Assembly: GCA_965660145.1 (NCBI GenBank)
Contig: CBFHYX010000011.1
Span: 86,335-150,334, forward strand
Reading direction: 5' to 3'
Length of the DNA: 64,000 nt
Source of the DNA: JABURQ01 sp029243145
GTDB lineage: Bacteria; Planctomycetota; Planctomycetia; Planctomycetales; Planctomycetaceae
The notes under the pieces: generated by a model
The model's input: only the letters and a program-made list of their open reading frames with translations
The model's database searches: none
What the model was told of the DNA's origin: nothing
Position numbers and translations under genes: made by a program
Part shown: in pieces, positions 8,823 to 17,723 of the stretch
Layout of the letters: every line of letters begins with the position of its first letter
Position numbering within the stretch: position 1 is the first letter of the stretch

Positions 8823-9100
8823 AGTAAACACTCCCTTGTTTGCGGAATCGCGTAATTCACTCGCAACAATCTTTAGATTGCGGTGACTCCTGAGATAGTT
8901 ATCGGCTTAATCGGTCTCAAAATGGTGAAAATCCCCCCCTCACTTACAATCGGTTCCCCAACAATAACCCTTCGACCTTGCAGAGACGCCCTAATCGATA
9001 TAAATTAACACTCTCACGCGGTACGGATTCCGCGGATTATTCGCCGTAAACATCAACTTATGCTTGGTTTGCGGCATCCAAGTATCAGGAGGATCATCTC

Positions 9101-9847
9101 TTGCAGGTTGCCATCACAACTCGTATTTTTCAGGATTTGTCCTTCTCCGAAACCTGTCAGACGGCTTCCGAGCTCGATTATGACAAGCTGGAGCTCTGTT
9201 TTTCCGCAAAACAGAGCGAATGGTCGGCTGCTCAGATTTCTCAAGAGCCGGAGATTTATGCCTCCAAATACTATGAGCTGACTCGGTTGACGCCGGTCGC
9301 TTTTTACGTGCTTTACGATATTGACCGTGAGGAACTCAAAGGTCTGTGCCAATTCGCCAAGAAACTGAAAGTCACACAGATCACCCTGCCCTCTTCTCCA
9401 GTCGGTGCTCCCTACAATACTGAAGTGGATCGCTTAAAAGACTTTGTTGCCATTGCGACCCAAGAAGGAGTCCGTCTCTCGATCAAGACCGAGACAGGCA
9501 TGCTCACAGAAGATCCGCACACAGCCGTCGAAATCTGTCAAGCCGTGAAACATCTGGGGCTCACGTTCGATCCGAGTTATTACCTGTGCAACCCCACCGG
9601 AAAAGAACGCGACTACGACCTTCTACTGCCGCATATTTTCCACGTGCATCTGCGAGACTCCAGTTATGACGATCTCCAAGTCCTCACGGGACTCGGTCAT
9701 ATCGACTATAACCGTCTGATCGCACAACTCGAGACTGTAAACTTCAATCGCACACTCAGTATCGATTTGTTACCTGAGAAAACACCGAAAGAAACTCGCG
9801 AGCTTGAACTTCGCAAACTGCGATTGTTAACAGAATCACTGCTGTAA
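9101..9847 (+). CDS. sugar phosphate isomerase/epimerase-like TIM-barrel protein
   Basis: The sequence fits the AP-endonuclease-2/xylose-isomerase-like barrel: repeated beta-alpha units with acidic or His residues at strand ends (LSIKTETG, LTFDPSYY, HVHLRDSS, LSIDLLPE), the usual divalent-metal site. At 248 residues it is at the short end of the family. The substrate is unknown; relatives isomerise or epimerise keto-sugars or inosose. The start is TTG, fixed by AGGAGG at 9087-9092 eight bases upstream. The gene is divergent from the lipoprotein and convergent with the aquaporin. Confidence 0.8.
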   Translation: MQVAITTRIFQDLSFSETCQTASELDYDKLELCFSAKQSEWSAAQISQEPEIYASKYYELTRLTPVAFYVLYDIDREELKGLCQFAKKLKVTQITLPSSPVGAPYNTEVDRLKDFVAIATQEGVRLSIKTETGMLTEDPHTAVEICQAVKHLGLTFDPSYYLCNPTGKERDYDLLLPHIFHVHLRDSSYDDLQVLTGLGHIDYNRLIAQLETVNFNRTLSIDLLPEKTPKETRELELRKLRLLTESLL

Positions 9848-9855
9848 GAGTTTTT

Positions 9856-10527
9856 TTAGGTCTTCTGCGCTGGTGTTTCTTCTGGATTGCGCGTCATTTG
9901 CCAAGCCAGCACCGCTAAAGCGGCTCCGAGAACCGGCGCAACGACGTACAGCCACTGACCTTGGATTGTTCCACTCACAAGAGCCGGCCCCAAAGATCGG
10001 GCGGGATTCATGGACGCTCCGCAGATTGGCCCCGCAAACATGGCTTCAAATCCAACCGTTGCGCCAATCGCGGCCCCTGCCATGATCCCCTTCTCCTTCG
10101 CGCCAATCGCCACACAGAGAATCACATACATCAAAATGAAGGTCAGAAACAACTCGAACACGAACGACTGCCACCATCCATCCGCAGGTATAGTGCTCCC
10201 CAAAGTAGTGTGATCGGGAAACATGCTTCGTAATAACACGCTCGCCGCGAAAGCCCCCAGCAATTGAGAGGCAATATACGGCAAAACATTTTTACCCGGA
10301 AATCGACGAGCGATCCAAAATGCGCAGGAGACCGCCGGATTGAGATGAGCACCCGAGATGTCTCCCACGGCATAGATCATGGCCATCACGACCAGACCGA
10401 ACGTCAGAGCGATACCGGGATGAGTCACCGCTCCCCCGCTCACATCGTTGGCGATAATCGCTCCAGTTCCGGCAAACACCAACGCAAACGTGCCAATGAC
10501 TTCTGCTATCAGTTGTCTGGAAATCAC
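9856..10527 (-). CDS. MIP-family channel, NIP-like aquaporin
   Basis: The 223-residue protein has six membrane helices and both half-helix motifs, SGAHLNPAVS in loop B and SGAxxNPAR (CGASMNPARSLGP) in loop E, so it is a complete aquaporin-fold channel. The context around them (VMAMIYAVGDISGAHLNPAV; FAGPICGASMNPARS) resembles plant nodulin-26-like proteins and their bacterial relatives more than AqpZ. By manual alignment the selectivity filter would be Phe, Ala, Ala, Arg, without the AqpZ His. Related NIPs pass glycerol, urea, or arsenite and other metalloids. No ars gene is adjacent. The C-terminal tail (NPEETPAQKT) is short and polar. Confidence 0.9.
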   Translation of the reverse strand: MISRQLIAEVIGTFALVFAGTGAIIANDVSGGAVTHPGIALTFGLVVMAMIYAVGDISGAHLNPAVSCAFWIARRFPGKNVLPYIASQLLGAFAASVLLRSMFPDHTTLGSTIPADGWWQSFVFELFLTFILMYVILCVAIGAKEKGIMAGAAIGATVGFEAMFAGPICGASMNPARSLGPALVSGTIQGQWLYVVAPVLGAALAVLAWQMTRNPEETPAQKT

Positions 10528-10670
10528 ATCCTTATCCCTATTGAAAGTCTCTTAAACTGAGAACGCAAACGACCTCACTATAGCGGCTCGACTTGCGGAT
10601 TGATTCTACTTTAGAAAGTTGTGAAAATGAAGAACCACAGAGTTCACGAGAACGCAAAGGAATGATTTTT

Positions 10671-10700
10671 GGGTGGCACTGGACGGCTTGTCCGCCAGTG
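10671..10700 (+). repeat. GGGTGGCAC hairpin repeat, copy 1
   Basis: CACTGG and CCAGTG close a hairpin with an inner CGG/CCG pair and loop CTTGT. It shares GGGTGGCAC.GG.CGGCTTGTC.GCCAGT with the copy at 11157-11186 in the same orientation. Confidence 0.65.
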
Positions 10701-10745
10701 AAAGAATAAACTCACGCAGAGTCGCGGCGGCGCAGAGGAGTGTAG

Positions 10746-10782
10746 GTCGGGTTAGTCCGAGCGGAGCGAGCCGTAACCCGAC
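10746..10782. repeat. GTCGGGTTA inverted repeat
   Basis: Perfect 9-bp arms GTCGGGTTA (10746-10754) and TAACCCGAC (10774-10782) with a 19-base GC-rich loop. No T-run follows. Confidence 0.6.
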
Positions 10783-11061
10783 AATTTGGGTAGCACCGAG
10801 AGCACGCCTATCGCTGTGCCGCGTTATTCATAGCCCGATCTGCGCAAGCAGTCGGGATGGTTTCGATCAACATTGCGTTTTGAGATCGCTATTTAAGCCG
10901 TGAGCGAGTCAAGGAGCTTTGAGCCGCTGGCGCGAACCAGCCGGGCCTTGGAAAGTTTTATGAACCGCGGAGTTCGCTGAGAACGCAGAGAAATATGAGG
11001 AAGTGAACGCGTTGTCGTAGGCCGAGAGCCTTCAGACAGCATGAGCTTTCTTGATGTGTGG

Positions 11062-11146
11062 CTGGGGCTCTCAAAAGTTTGCCAAGAAAATTGAACTCTA
11101 ATTTCCCATGCGGCCTTCGTCGTTCGGAATACACGCATAGCCCCAG
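11062..11146 (-). repeat. 85-bp MITE-like element, copy A
   Basis: Ends are CTGGGGCT and AGCCCCAG, an 8-bp perfect terminal inverted repeat. The reverse complement aligns without gaps to 22421-22505, with about 60 of 85 positions identical by hand count. Non-coding. Confidence 0.65.
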
Positions 11147-11156
11147 ATGAAAAAAT

Positions 11157-11186
11157 GGGTGGCACAGGCCGGCTTGTCTGCCAGTT
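11157..11186 (+). repeat. GGGTGGCAC hairpin repeat, copy 2
   Basis: Same family as 10671-10700, with CAGGCCGGCTTGTCTGCCAG in the middle. It begins 11 bases after the end of the 85-bp element. Confidence 0.6.
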
Positions 11187-11398
11187 AATGAGCGAATTAA
11201 GCCTTGATCACAGATAGATCAGTATTTCACGGCGCCCGAAGCGGCACAAAAGTATTCGATTTTTTGAAGGAGTCCGCAGAACTCGTATTGACCCACGTTG
11301 ATCTCGTGCCAGAATCATTATATACAATAAGTATCTGAGAAATATTCTCTGACAAGCAGACCGATTTCATCCCACGTAGCCAGGAAAGAGTCCAGCTC

Positions 11399-11629
11399 AT
11401 GAAATGGTATTTTGAAAGCTGCCGACTTTCGCATGTGTTATTGCTGGGAATCATCGTCTGGGCGATTTGCGCAAGCTGGCTCCTGAAAGAGGTCGCTCCC
11501 GTTGCCTACATTGGCTTACACATGGCGACGACTGGAGTTTTCTTCATCGCATTTCTCGCGGTCGATCGAAAATCAAAACGCGAAAAAGTTGTGCCTGCCG
11601 TTCAGGAACAACAGGATAAAGTGGCCTAA
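11399..11629 (+). CDS. small hypothetical membrane protein
   Basis: This 76-residue product has two predicted membrane helices (VLLLGIIVWAICASWLL and YIGLHMATTGVFFIAFLAV) and a charged C-terminal tail (DRKSKREKVVPAVQEQQDKVA). AGGAAAG lies about a dozen bases before the ATG. No family is recognised. It ends five bases before the convergent gene, which argues that both ends are real. Confidence 0.6.
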   Translation: MKWYFESCRLSHVLLLGIIVWAICASWLLKEVAPVAYIGLHMATTGVFFIAFLAVDRKSKREKVVPAVQEQQDKVA

Positions 11630-11634
11630 TCTAC

Positions 11635-12345
11635 TTATTCTTTGCGAACTTGTACTTGCAGCGCGCCCAACATGCGTGTGATCTTGGTTTCTTTGCTGTT
11701 GATGAAGAAGACGTTTTCCAAAACGATGGCACGACGCTCTTGAGTCGGGTGCAAAATCAATCGTCCACCTCGTAGCAAGAAATACTCAAACACGTCTGAG
11801 ATTTCTTTTTCGATCCGTAAGTGCGGAGCCGAATAGCGTTCCAAGTCGCTCAGGACGCCGTGATGGTGCAGTAATTCGTTGGGACGAACTTCCCAATAAT
11901 CGAACTGCACGCTGATCAACACTCCGATATAGATGAGTGTCATCATCGTAAAGAAACAAAAGTAGAACGCGGAATTACAGAACGGCTGCAATGCCTTCAA
12001 CACATTGGTCACCGCAGGTACTAACTCAGGATTAAACTCGAACACCGCCCAAAGTATCACACCGACTGAAACACAAAAGAAAAACAACGTTAACGATGTC
12101 GTGCGTGGGAAGTCGAACGAAAGCACCACCATATTCAATGCCAGAATGCCTAAAAATATGAGTGCCACGTTGCTGGTTGCAGGACTAATCTGATTCTTTT
12201 GAATCAAAAGATAAATGCCGGCAACCAACGAAGCAATCCAACTTGGGTACAGATACACAATCTTGGGATAGGAAACCAAATAAATACTGTCTGGCAGACT
12301 GGACTTGGAAGGTTCAGGACTCGCTGTGGATTGTGCATCACTCAT
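11635..12345 (-). CDS. hypothetical membrane protein with C-terminal PH-like domain
   Basis: The 236-residue protein has a polar N-terminus, about four hydrophobic segments between residues 30 and 155, and a soluble C-terminal region (YWEVRPNELLHHHGVLSDLERYSAPHLRIEKEISDVFEYFLLRGGRLIL). The last part resembles bacterial PH/DUF304-like domains in its RPNEL.HH.G strand pattern, but this is inference. ATG 12345 has GGGAG eight bases upstream; the GTG at 12354 would adjoin it too closely. Confidence 0.65.
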   Translation of the reverse strand: MSDAQSTASPEPSKSSLPDSIYLVSYPKIVYLYPSWIASLVAGIYLLIQKNQISPATSNVALIFLGILALNMVVLSFDFPRTTSLTLFFFCVSVGVILWAVFEFNPELVPAVTNVLKALQPFCNSAFYFCFFTMMTLIYIGVLISVQFDYWEVRPNELLHHHGVLSDLERYSAPHLRIEKEISDVFEYFLLRGGRLILHPTQERRAIVLENVFFINSKETKITRMLGALQVQVRKE

Positions 12346-12449
12346 TAGATTCACTCCCTAGTCTTGTGCATAGAACGCATTGTGCCTTAATCAGAAGTCC
12401 GACCGATCAAACAGTCGGACTTCTGGAGTGTAAGGTCGCATTGAGTCAA

Positions 12450-14180
12450 TCATTGACCCTGTAATTGCTGAAACATCATGAAGCCCTGCATCCCGAGTTG
12501 ATACAACCCTTGAAGTTGTGCAGCGGGAATATGAGCTTTGGCATCGAGTCCACTTTCCGAGAAGGATAAAGCATATCCGAGATAAGAAGGCTTAATCCCA
12601 TCAACTGACAATGCTCCTGGAGGTAGCAAACCGAATTGAGACGCTTGTTCGACTCCTTGAGCAACCAGTGAAGGCAAGTCAAACAAAATGATGATATTCG
12701 CTTCGGCCCCTAACTTGGAGCGAGTTGCGTCCATGGCAGGACTCGTCGCAGGTGATGCTGCAGACTTCATCAAAGCCGACATCGCCTCGGTCCCACCACC
12801 GGTTGTTGCCAGAACTTGTTTTTTCAGATAGGCCATGCGACTCACAGCCCCTTCAGGACCGTACATCATCTGCATTGCCATCTGCTGCATTTGCTTGGCT
12901 TGAGCTTGCTGCGGATTGAGGTCTGCTCCCTCTGGTGTGGGAAACTCTTGCTTTAAAGTCATCTTATCAACAGCTTGACCATCAATGGTTTCCGCAGAGC
13001 CTTCGTAGGTCATAGTCTGTTTCATCACGGGAGTATCAATGTTTGACACCATTTTAAACATCCCCGGCAATGCCTCTTTCGCGGCGGATGTATCATTGAC
13101 ATCGTAAATAGCCGCAACGCGAAACAGGCCACTTGCGACATCGCCGAGTCCAAATGAGCTGACGTATCCCTTCATATCGAGCGCTGAGAGCTTCTGAATA
13201 ACATCGTCAACCTCCACTTCGGGAGCGGCATTTTCACCGAAGAACTTCGACATCAACTCGATACTCCACTTCGTCATTTTTGCCATATCGAGACTGATCC
13301 CGGCGTACATGACTTCATTCGCGGGTAACTTCGCAAAATTCTGCATGGCGTCTGGTTGTGAACCGGAGAGGAATTTTGAGGTCGCAGACCCTTTTTTCAC
13401 AGCAAGATACTCGTCGAATTGAATTCCTTCTTTAGAGACGGACATCGCGATCAGGCAGCCATCCAGATCTTTCACAGAATCCAATAACGATTTCGCCAGA
13501 TCACTGTAAAAATCCATGATCGCTGCCATATCGATTCCGGGGACAGCCGCCCCTTGCGCTTCCGCGACGGCAGCATCGAGCACGACATCAATATTATCGC
13601 GGGCTGCTTCGATCTCGCCCTGATATTGAGAAGCAATTTGCTGGATGTTGATGAAGATCCCGACATCGGCTTTCATGATCATCATCTGTGCCTTCATATC
13701 GGCAGCCTTAGAGACGTTCTCAGCTTTGCCATCGACACATGCCTGAACAGCTTTCATGGCTTCGGCATCTCGTGAGTAGAGCAGCCAATTTTCGTATTCG
13801 ACATAGGTGTAGGCATCGCCGACAGCATCCTTGACGGCAGCCACATCATCCGACTCGACCGCAATGATCAAAACCGGCTTGGGTGATCCCTTTTCAGCAA
13901 TCGCGGCAAACCACCAATCGGTTCCTTTCTTGACACCCAATTTCGCAGGGTTATCAATGATCGTACCCGACATTCCACCCACCGTCGCGCTGGCCATCTC
14001 GGCTTGAGCCGGCTCAACAGCCTCGACCAATTCCTTGAGTTTCACCGTAGTTTTGTCAACATCGGCAACACGAATGACCAACGCAGAGTTGGCAGGAAAT
14101 GCCTCAACGGGAACTTTCGCCGCTTGGGCAGTTAACGTGCTCGCCAGTAAAGCGATGCCACAAAATGTAAGCCTTAACAT
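12450..14180 (-). CDS. large secreted hypothetical protein
   Basis: The 576-residue product starts with a clear signal peptide (LTFCGIALLASTLTAQAA, cleavage after AQA). The mature part is rich in Ala, Met, Asp and Lys with no Cys pairs for disulfides. It has regularly spaced blocks such as SALVIRVADVDKT, WWFAAIAEKGSPKPVLIIAVES, YENWLLYSRDAEAM and MYAGISLDMAKMT, resembling the loosely defined DUF3352-type exported proteins. That assignment is tentative. A low-complexity Met/Gln run (AQAKQMQQMAMQMMYG) lies near residue 435. It is monocistronic, with about 200 bases to the next gene on each side of the strand. Confidence 0.75.
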   Translation of the reverse strand: MLRLTFCGIALLASTLTAQAAKVPVEAFPANSALVIRVADVDKTTVKLKELVEAVEPAQAEMASATVGGMSGTIIDNPAKLGVKKGTDWWFAAIAEKGSPKPVLIIAVESDDVAAVKDAVGDAYTYVEYENWLLYSRDAEAMKAVQACVDGKAENVSKAADMKAQMMIMKADVGIFINIQQIASQYQGEIEAARDNIDVVLDAAVAEAQGAAVPGIDMAAIMDFYSDLAKSLLDSVKDLDGCLIAMSVSKEGIQFDEYLAVKKGSATSKFLSGSQPDAMQNFAKLPANEVMYAGISLDMAKMTKWSIELMSKFFGENAAPEVEVDDVIQKLSALDMKGYVSSFGLGDVASGLFRVAAIYDVNDTSAAKEALPGMFKMVSNIDTPVMKQTMTYEGSAETIDGQAVDKMTLKQEFPTPEGADLNPQQAQAKQMQQMAMQMMYGPEGAVSRMAYLKKQVLATTGGGTEAMSALMKSAASPATSPAMDATRSKLGAEANIIILFDLPSLVAQGVEQASQFGLLPPGALSVDGIKPSYLGYALSFSESGLDAKAHIPAAQLQGLYQLGMQGFMMFQQLQGQ

Positions 14181-14383
14181 AATTCAGATCCTTAATCTGC
14201 GATGTCTGCGGAGCATCTCACAAAGAGTTCTCCGGCAATCGTGGTTTATCATCTGGTGACTCTACGTGCTTGATCGCAACGCGGATCACCAATATCTCCA
14301 AAATTTTAACGTCAGTTCATTGTGGCTTGCCTTATTTGAAAGTGCAAACCGGGATCTCTCGGAAACACAAGATTCATCAGAGT

Positions 14384-15313
14384 TTAGCGCAAATACGAAT
14401 TGACCGTTTTGCGGAGACCTTCTGACAGAGAGAATACTGGTTCAAAGCCCAGTCGGTTGCAACTTTTCGAAATATCGGCCCAAGCATGTCGAACGTCACC
14501 AGAGCGAGCCTCTTGAAAATTCGGATTGGCATCCACCTCCAGCAGGTCAGAGATCTGATCCACCAAATCCAGCAAGGTTGTAGACTGACCCGTCCCGATA
14601 TTGAAGACTTCACCTGAGATATTCTCGGTGAATGCGGCTTTCAAATTGGCCTGAACAACATCCTCGACATAGACAAAATCGCGAGATTGTCGTCCATCTC
14701 CAAAGATCGTCGGTTGCTCGCCCGCTCGAAACGCATCAATAAATAACGGAATGACGGCCGAATACGGACCTTTGGGATCCTGCCGAGGACCGTAGACATT
14801 AAAATACCTCAAGCAGACTGTTTCTAGAGAAAAGCAAGCGGCAAACGCTTCACAAAACTGTTCGCTGGCGAGCTTGGCGGCCGAGTAAGGAGAGATTGTT
14901 TGCGGAAGTTGATCTTCTGATTTGGGGAGATCGGGCCGCTCGCCATAAACACTGCAAGAACTCGCCAGCACAAAACGTCTGACTCCCGCTTGCCGACAGG
15001 CATCGAGCATTGAAACGGTGGCTGTCGTGCAATAATGATGGCACCCGAGAGGATCATCCAGACTCAATGGCACCGAAGGGATCGCACCCAAATGAAAGAC
15101 ACAGTCCACTCCGTTGACCGCTGAGAGTGCCACATGGGGATCCGCACAATCCCCCTCAATCAAGCGATATTGCCTCTTCATCCCGGCTAAGTTGCCGAGA
15201 TGCCCCGTGCTCAGGTTATCAAGTACCGTCACCTGATGCCCGGCACGAATGAGCCCCGCCACAAGATGGGAGCCGATAAATCCGGCTCCACCGGTCACCA
15301 GACATTCCGCCAT
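14384..15313 (-). CDS. NAD-dependent sugar-nucleotide epimerase/dehydratase (extended SDR)
   Basis: The Rossmann motif GGAGFIGSH is near residue 8, and the catalytic set SSCSVYG and YSAAK (Tyr-x3-Lys) is present. So are RYFNVYGPRQDP and GDGRQSRDFVYVEDVV, the substrate-binding strand of UDP-hexose epimerases. The 309-residue length fits GalE/WbpP-type enzymes. It most likely interconverts a UDP-hexose or UDP-uronate at C4, giving precursors for surface glycans such as those exported by the first operon; the exact substrate is undetermined. Cytoplasmic. Confidence 0.88.
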   Translation of the reverse strand: MAECLVTGGAGFIGSHLVAGLIRAGHQVTVLDNLSTGHLGNLAGMKRQYRLIEGDCADPHVALSAVNGVDCVFHLGAIPSVPLSLDDPLGCHHYCTTATVSMLDACRQAGVRRFVLASSCSVYGERPDLPKSEDQLPQTISPYSAAKLASEQFCEAFAACFSLETVCLRYFNVYGPRQDPKGPYSAVIPLFIDAFRAGEQPTIFGDGRQSRDFVYVEDVVQANLKAAFTENISGEVFNIGTGQSTTLLDLVDQISDLLEVDANPNFQEARSGDVRHAWADISKSCNRLGFEPVFSLSEGLRKTVNSYLR

Positions 15314-15366
15314 CGATCCACCTCAAATTGCACAACCGAATTGCTGCAAACGAGAACGGCTAAACT

Positions 15367-17094
15367 CTATTTGAAGTCGGAAGGATCCCCAAACAACCCA
15401 GAGCCTATTCCACCACTACTGCCACCTTTCAGTGGACCTTTGTGTTTCCGCTGATATTCACTTTCACCGGAGGGAGCCAAGTCTTCGTCTCTGACCGGCT
15501 CGGGAGCGGGTGTTAATTCTTTAATGGAAAGTGACATTCGGCGGCTGTCAGGGTCGATTGACAGAACTTTGACTTCGATCTCTTGATCGACCTTCACCAC
15601 ATCGGTGACACGACCAATATGAGCGTGGGCCAGTTCGCTAATGTGTACCAGACCTTCAACGCCGACTTCCAATTTCACGAACGCGCCAAATTTCGTGGTG
15701 CGTGTCACATTGCCACGAGTGATGACTCCTGGGCCATAAGTCTCGGCAGCGATCATCCAAGGATCTTTCTGCAACGCTTTCAGAGACAGACCGATTCGAC
15801 TGCGTTCCTTTTCGAGCGTGACGATCTGAACCTCGACCTGTTGGCCTTCTTTCAGAATTTCTTTGGGATGCGTGATGTGCTGATAACTCATCTCGCCGAT
15901 GTGTAAGAAGCCATCCGCACCACCGATATCAATGAACGCTCCATAATCTTTGAGGTTCTTGACGTAACCGGTCAAAGTCTGCCCCACGGCCAACTCTTCC
16001 CAGAGAGTCTTGGCTTTTTCCTTACGCTCGATTTCGAGGAAGGCTTTATGGCTGACGACCAGATTTCGTTTCTTTTCGTTCGCCTCCATGATTGTCGACT
16101 GCAATTTTCGACCGATGAAGGGTTCGAGGTCGGAATGATAGACAAGATCGACCTGCCCTGCCGGCATAAATCCTCGCATCGTGCCGACAGTCACTTCCAA
16201 TCCACCTTTATTGGTTTTGGTCACCAGCGCATCGACAATCTGTCCCACAGAAAGTTCGCTCCAGTTTCCAGTCACTTTCTTACGACCGTGAGGCAGATTG
16301 ACGTGAATCAGCCCTTCTTCCGCATCGTAGCGGTCGAATCGAACGCTGATTTTCGTCCCCGGTTGTGGTGTGGTCTTTTCGTTAAACTGACGCTTGGAGA
16401 CCAAACCGTTAGAACGAAAACCAAGATCCAGAAAGATGTTTTCATCGTCAATTGTTTGCACGGTTGCCAGCAACGTCATGCCTTCGACGAGATCTTCCTC
16501 TGTCTGTGGGGTTTCTTCATCCCCGTCTTCTTCCGTATTCGCATCCTCGGCAACAGGGGTACCAGTCACAGAATCTCCGACTTCTCCGCTGGCGAGAGCC
16601 GCTGCAATTTCGGCTTCCATCTCGGCATCAAAGTCTTCCGCATCTTTGGGGATCTCGACAGGCCCCTTCGGGGCTTGTGCCGGATCGACCGCCGCCGGTG
16701 TGTCTGGCTGATCGCTGGGCACCGCCTGCGAGGCTTCGGGTGTCTGAGCTTGTTTCAGTTTGTCGCGCAGAGAGGCGGGGTTCTTTCCCTCTTGTTCGAC
16801 CGGGACCGATTGATCGATCGCAGAAACCGGCGGGGCTGCCGATTGAATGGGAGTTTCAATCGAAGGTTCAGCAGGTGGCTCTACTATTACTGGAGCCTCG
16901 CTCACCTCGGGTTGATCCACGGAGGGAGTCTCCGCAGGAGCCGGAGCTTCCACGGATTTTTGCTCAGTGGTGATGGGAGATTCCGTAGGGGAAGAGTCCT
17001 GTGAAGACGCTTCCGCAACGGGAGTCGCATCCGCTTCGGGTTGTGGAGTGGAGACTGTGTCCTGCTCGGACGGTTTCGGAGTATCCGAACTCAT
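15367..17094 (-). CDS. S1 RNA-binding protein with long disordered N-terminus (ribosomal S1-like)
   Basis: Residues 1-200 are low-complexity Pro/Glu/Ala/Ser sequence. Four S1 OB-fold repeats follow, at about 205-275, 285-350, 370-440 and 455-525. The third and fourth are the most canonical (GYVKNLKDYGAFIDIGGADGFLHIGEM; GNVTRTTKFGAFVKLEVGVEGLVHISEL). A Gly-rich tail closes the protein. It could serve as the organism's ribosomal protein S1 or as an S1-like mRNA-binding factor. Typical S1 proteins have four to six repeats and no 200-residue acidic extension. A GroES-like gene lies upstream on the same strand, separated by 138 bases. Confidence 0.85.
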   Translation of the reverse strand: MSSDTPKPSEQDTVSTPQPEADATPVAEASSQDSSPTESPITTEQKSVEAPAPAETPSVDQPEVSEAPVIVEPPAEPSIETPIQSAAPPVSAIDQSVPVEQEGKNPASLRDKLKQAQTPEASQAVPSDQPDTPAAVDPAQAPKGPVEIPKDAEDFDAEMEAEIAAALASGEVGDSVTGTPVAEDANTEEDGDEETPQTEEDLVEGMTLLATVQTIDDENIFLDLGFRSNGLVSKRQFNEKTTPQPGTKISVRFDRYDAEEGLIHVNLPHGRKKVTGNWSELSVGQIVDALVTKTNKGGLEVTVGTMRGFMPAGQVDLVYHSDLEPFIGRKLQSTIMEANEKKRNLVVSHKAFLEIERKEKAKTLWEELAVGQTLTGYVKNLKDYGAFIDIGGADGFLHIGEMSYQHITHPKEILKEGQQVEVQIVTLEKERSRIGLSLKALQKDPWMIAAETYGPGVITRGNVTRTTKFGAFVKLEVGVEGLVHISELAHAHIGRVTDVVKVDQEIEVKVLSIDPDSRRMSLSIKELTPAPEPVRDEDLAPSGESEYQRKHKGPLKGGSSGGIGSGLFGDPSDFK

Positions 17095-17232
17095 GGCGCA
17101 GAGAACCTGTATCTAATCAATGAAAACAATCCGGGACGAACGTCGATTGACCGCCCCGTGTACTCCGCTCACCATAACCAAACGACTCACAAAACGCCAA
17201 GGATAACGGAATTTCTCAGAACCCCCGGAAAA

Positions 17233-17589
17233 TTACAAATCGTCTTCACGATCATCATTGAGTTGGTCATCGAAAGGTTCGGACTGGCTTTTGAGCGCGT
17301 CCGATTTGCGAAATACCGCCACAATATCGTCAATTGGGACCACAAACAGCAAATTATCTGATTCCAAATCAACAGGGATCGCGTTTTTCGGATGGAACAA
17401 GACCTTGTCATATTTACGAATCGGAAAATCAACATCTCGGGCCACTTGAGCACTGATTTCCACAATTCTTCCGGTAATTGTCGGAATCTCCGCATCGTCG
17501 GGCAACACGATTCCACCGCGAGTCGTCTGACGACTTTCGTCTTTACGAATCAGAATTCGCATGCCCAGCGGTTCGACAAATTCACTCAT
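17233..17589 (-). CDS. GroES-like co-chaperonin
   Basis: The 118-residue sequence has the chaperonin-10 fold marks: FVEPLGMRILIRKDESRQTTRGGIVLPD, with the mobile loop, then GRIVEISAQV, YDKVLFHPKNAIPVDL and the C-terminal FVVPIDDIVAVF. A 20-residue acidic tail (QSEPFDDQLNDDREDDL) is added beyond the usual about 97 residues, and the mobile loop is divergent. No groEL is beside it, so this may be an accessory paralogue rather than the main GroES. Cytoplasmic. Confidence 0.85.
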   Translation of the reverse strand: MSEFVEPLGMRILIRKDESRQTTRGGIVLPDDAEIPTITGRIVEISAQVARDVDFPIRKYDKVLFHPKNAIPVDLESDNLLFVVPIDDIVAVFRKSDALKSQSEPFDDQLNDDREDDL

Positions 17590-17723
17590 CTCTGAAAACT
17601 TCCCTTGGAGAATGGAGAAGACATCTGTCCTAAAATCAAAAATTTCTCACTCAGATCATCACCGGTGATCATAAACGGTCAGTCGAGACAAACAAGACCT
17701 GAACGAACCGGAATCACATTTAT

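Larger units (their letters stand above)
10528..11398. other. 871-bp gene-free region rich in dispersed repeats
   Basis: No plausible gene. It holds copies of several short families that recur elsewhere in the window: a CGCAGAG/ACGAGAACGC family (10627-10662 and 10961-10995), a CTCACGCAGnG family (10711-10739), a GGGTGGCAC...GCCAGT hairpin family (10671-10700 and 11157-11186), a GTCGGGTTA hairpin (10746-10782), and an 85-bp MITE-like element (11062-11146). Confidence 0.7.

Noticed and set aside
10528..11398. tRNA or small RNA gene among the hairpins
   Set aside because: Hairpins lack the cloverleaf order and conserved TTC-arm; they match repeat families found elsewhere in the window.
16048..17004. 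318-codon plus-strand open frame opposite the S1 gene
   Set aside because: Lies wholly within the antisense of clear S1 repeats and has no domain; His/Arg/Phe-rich composition is typical of a shadow frame.
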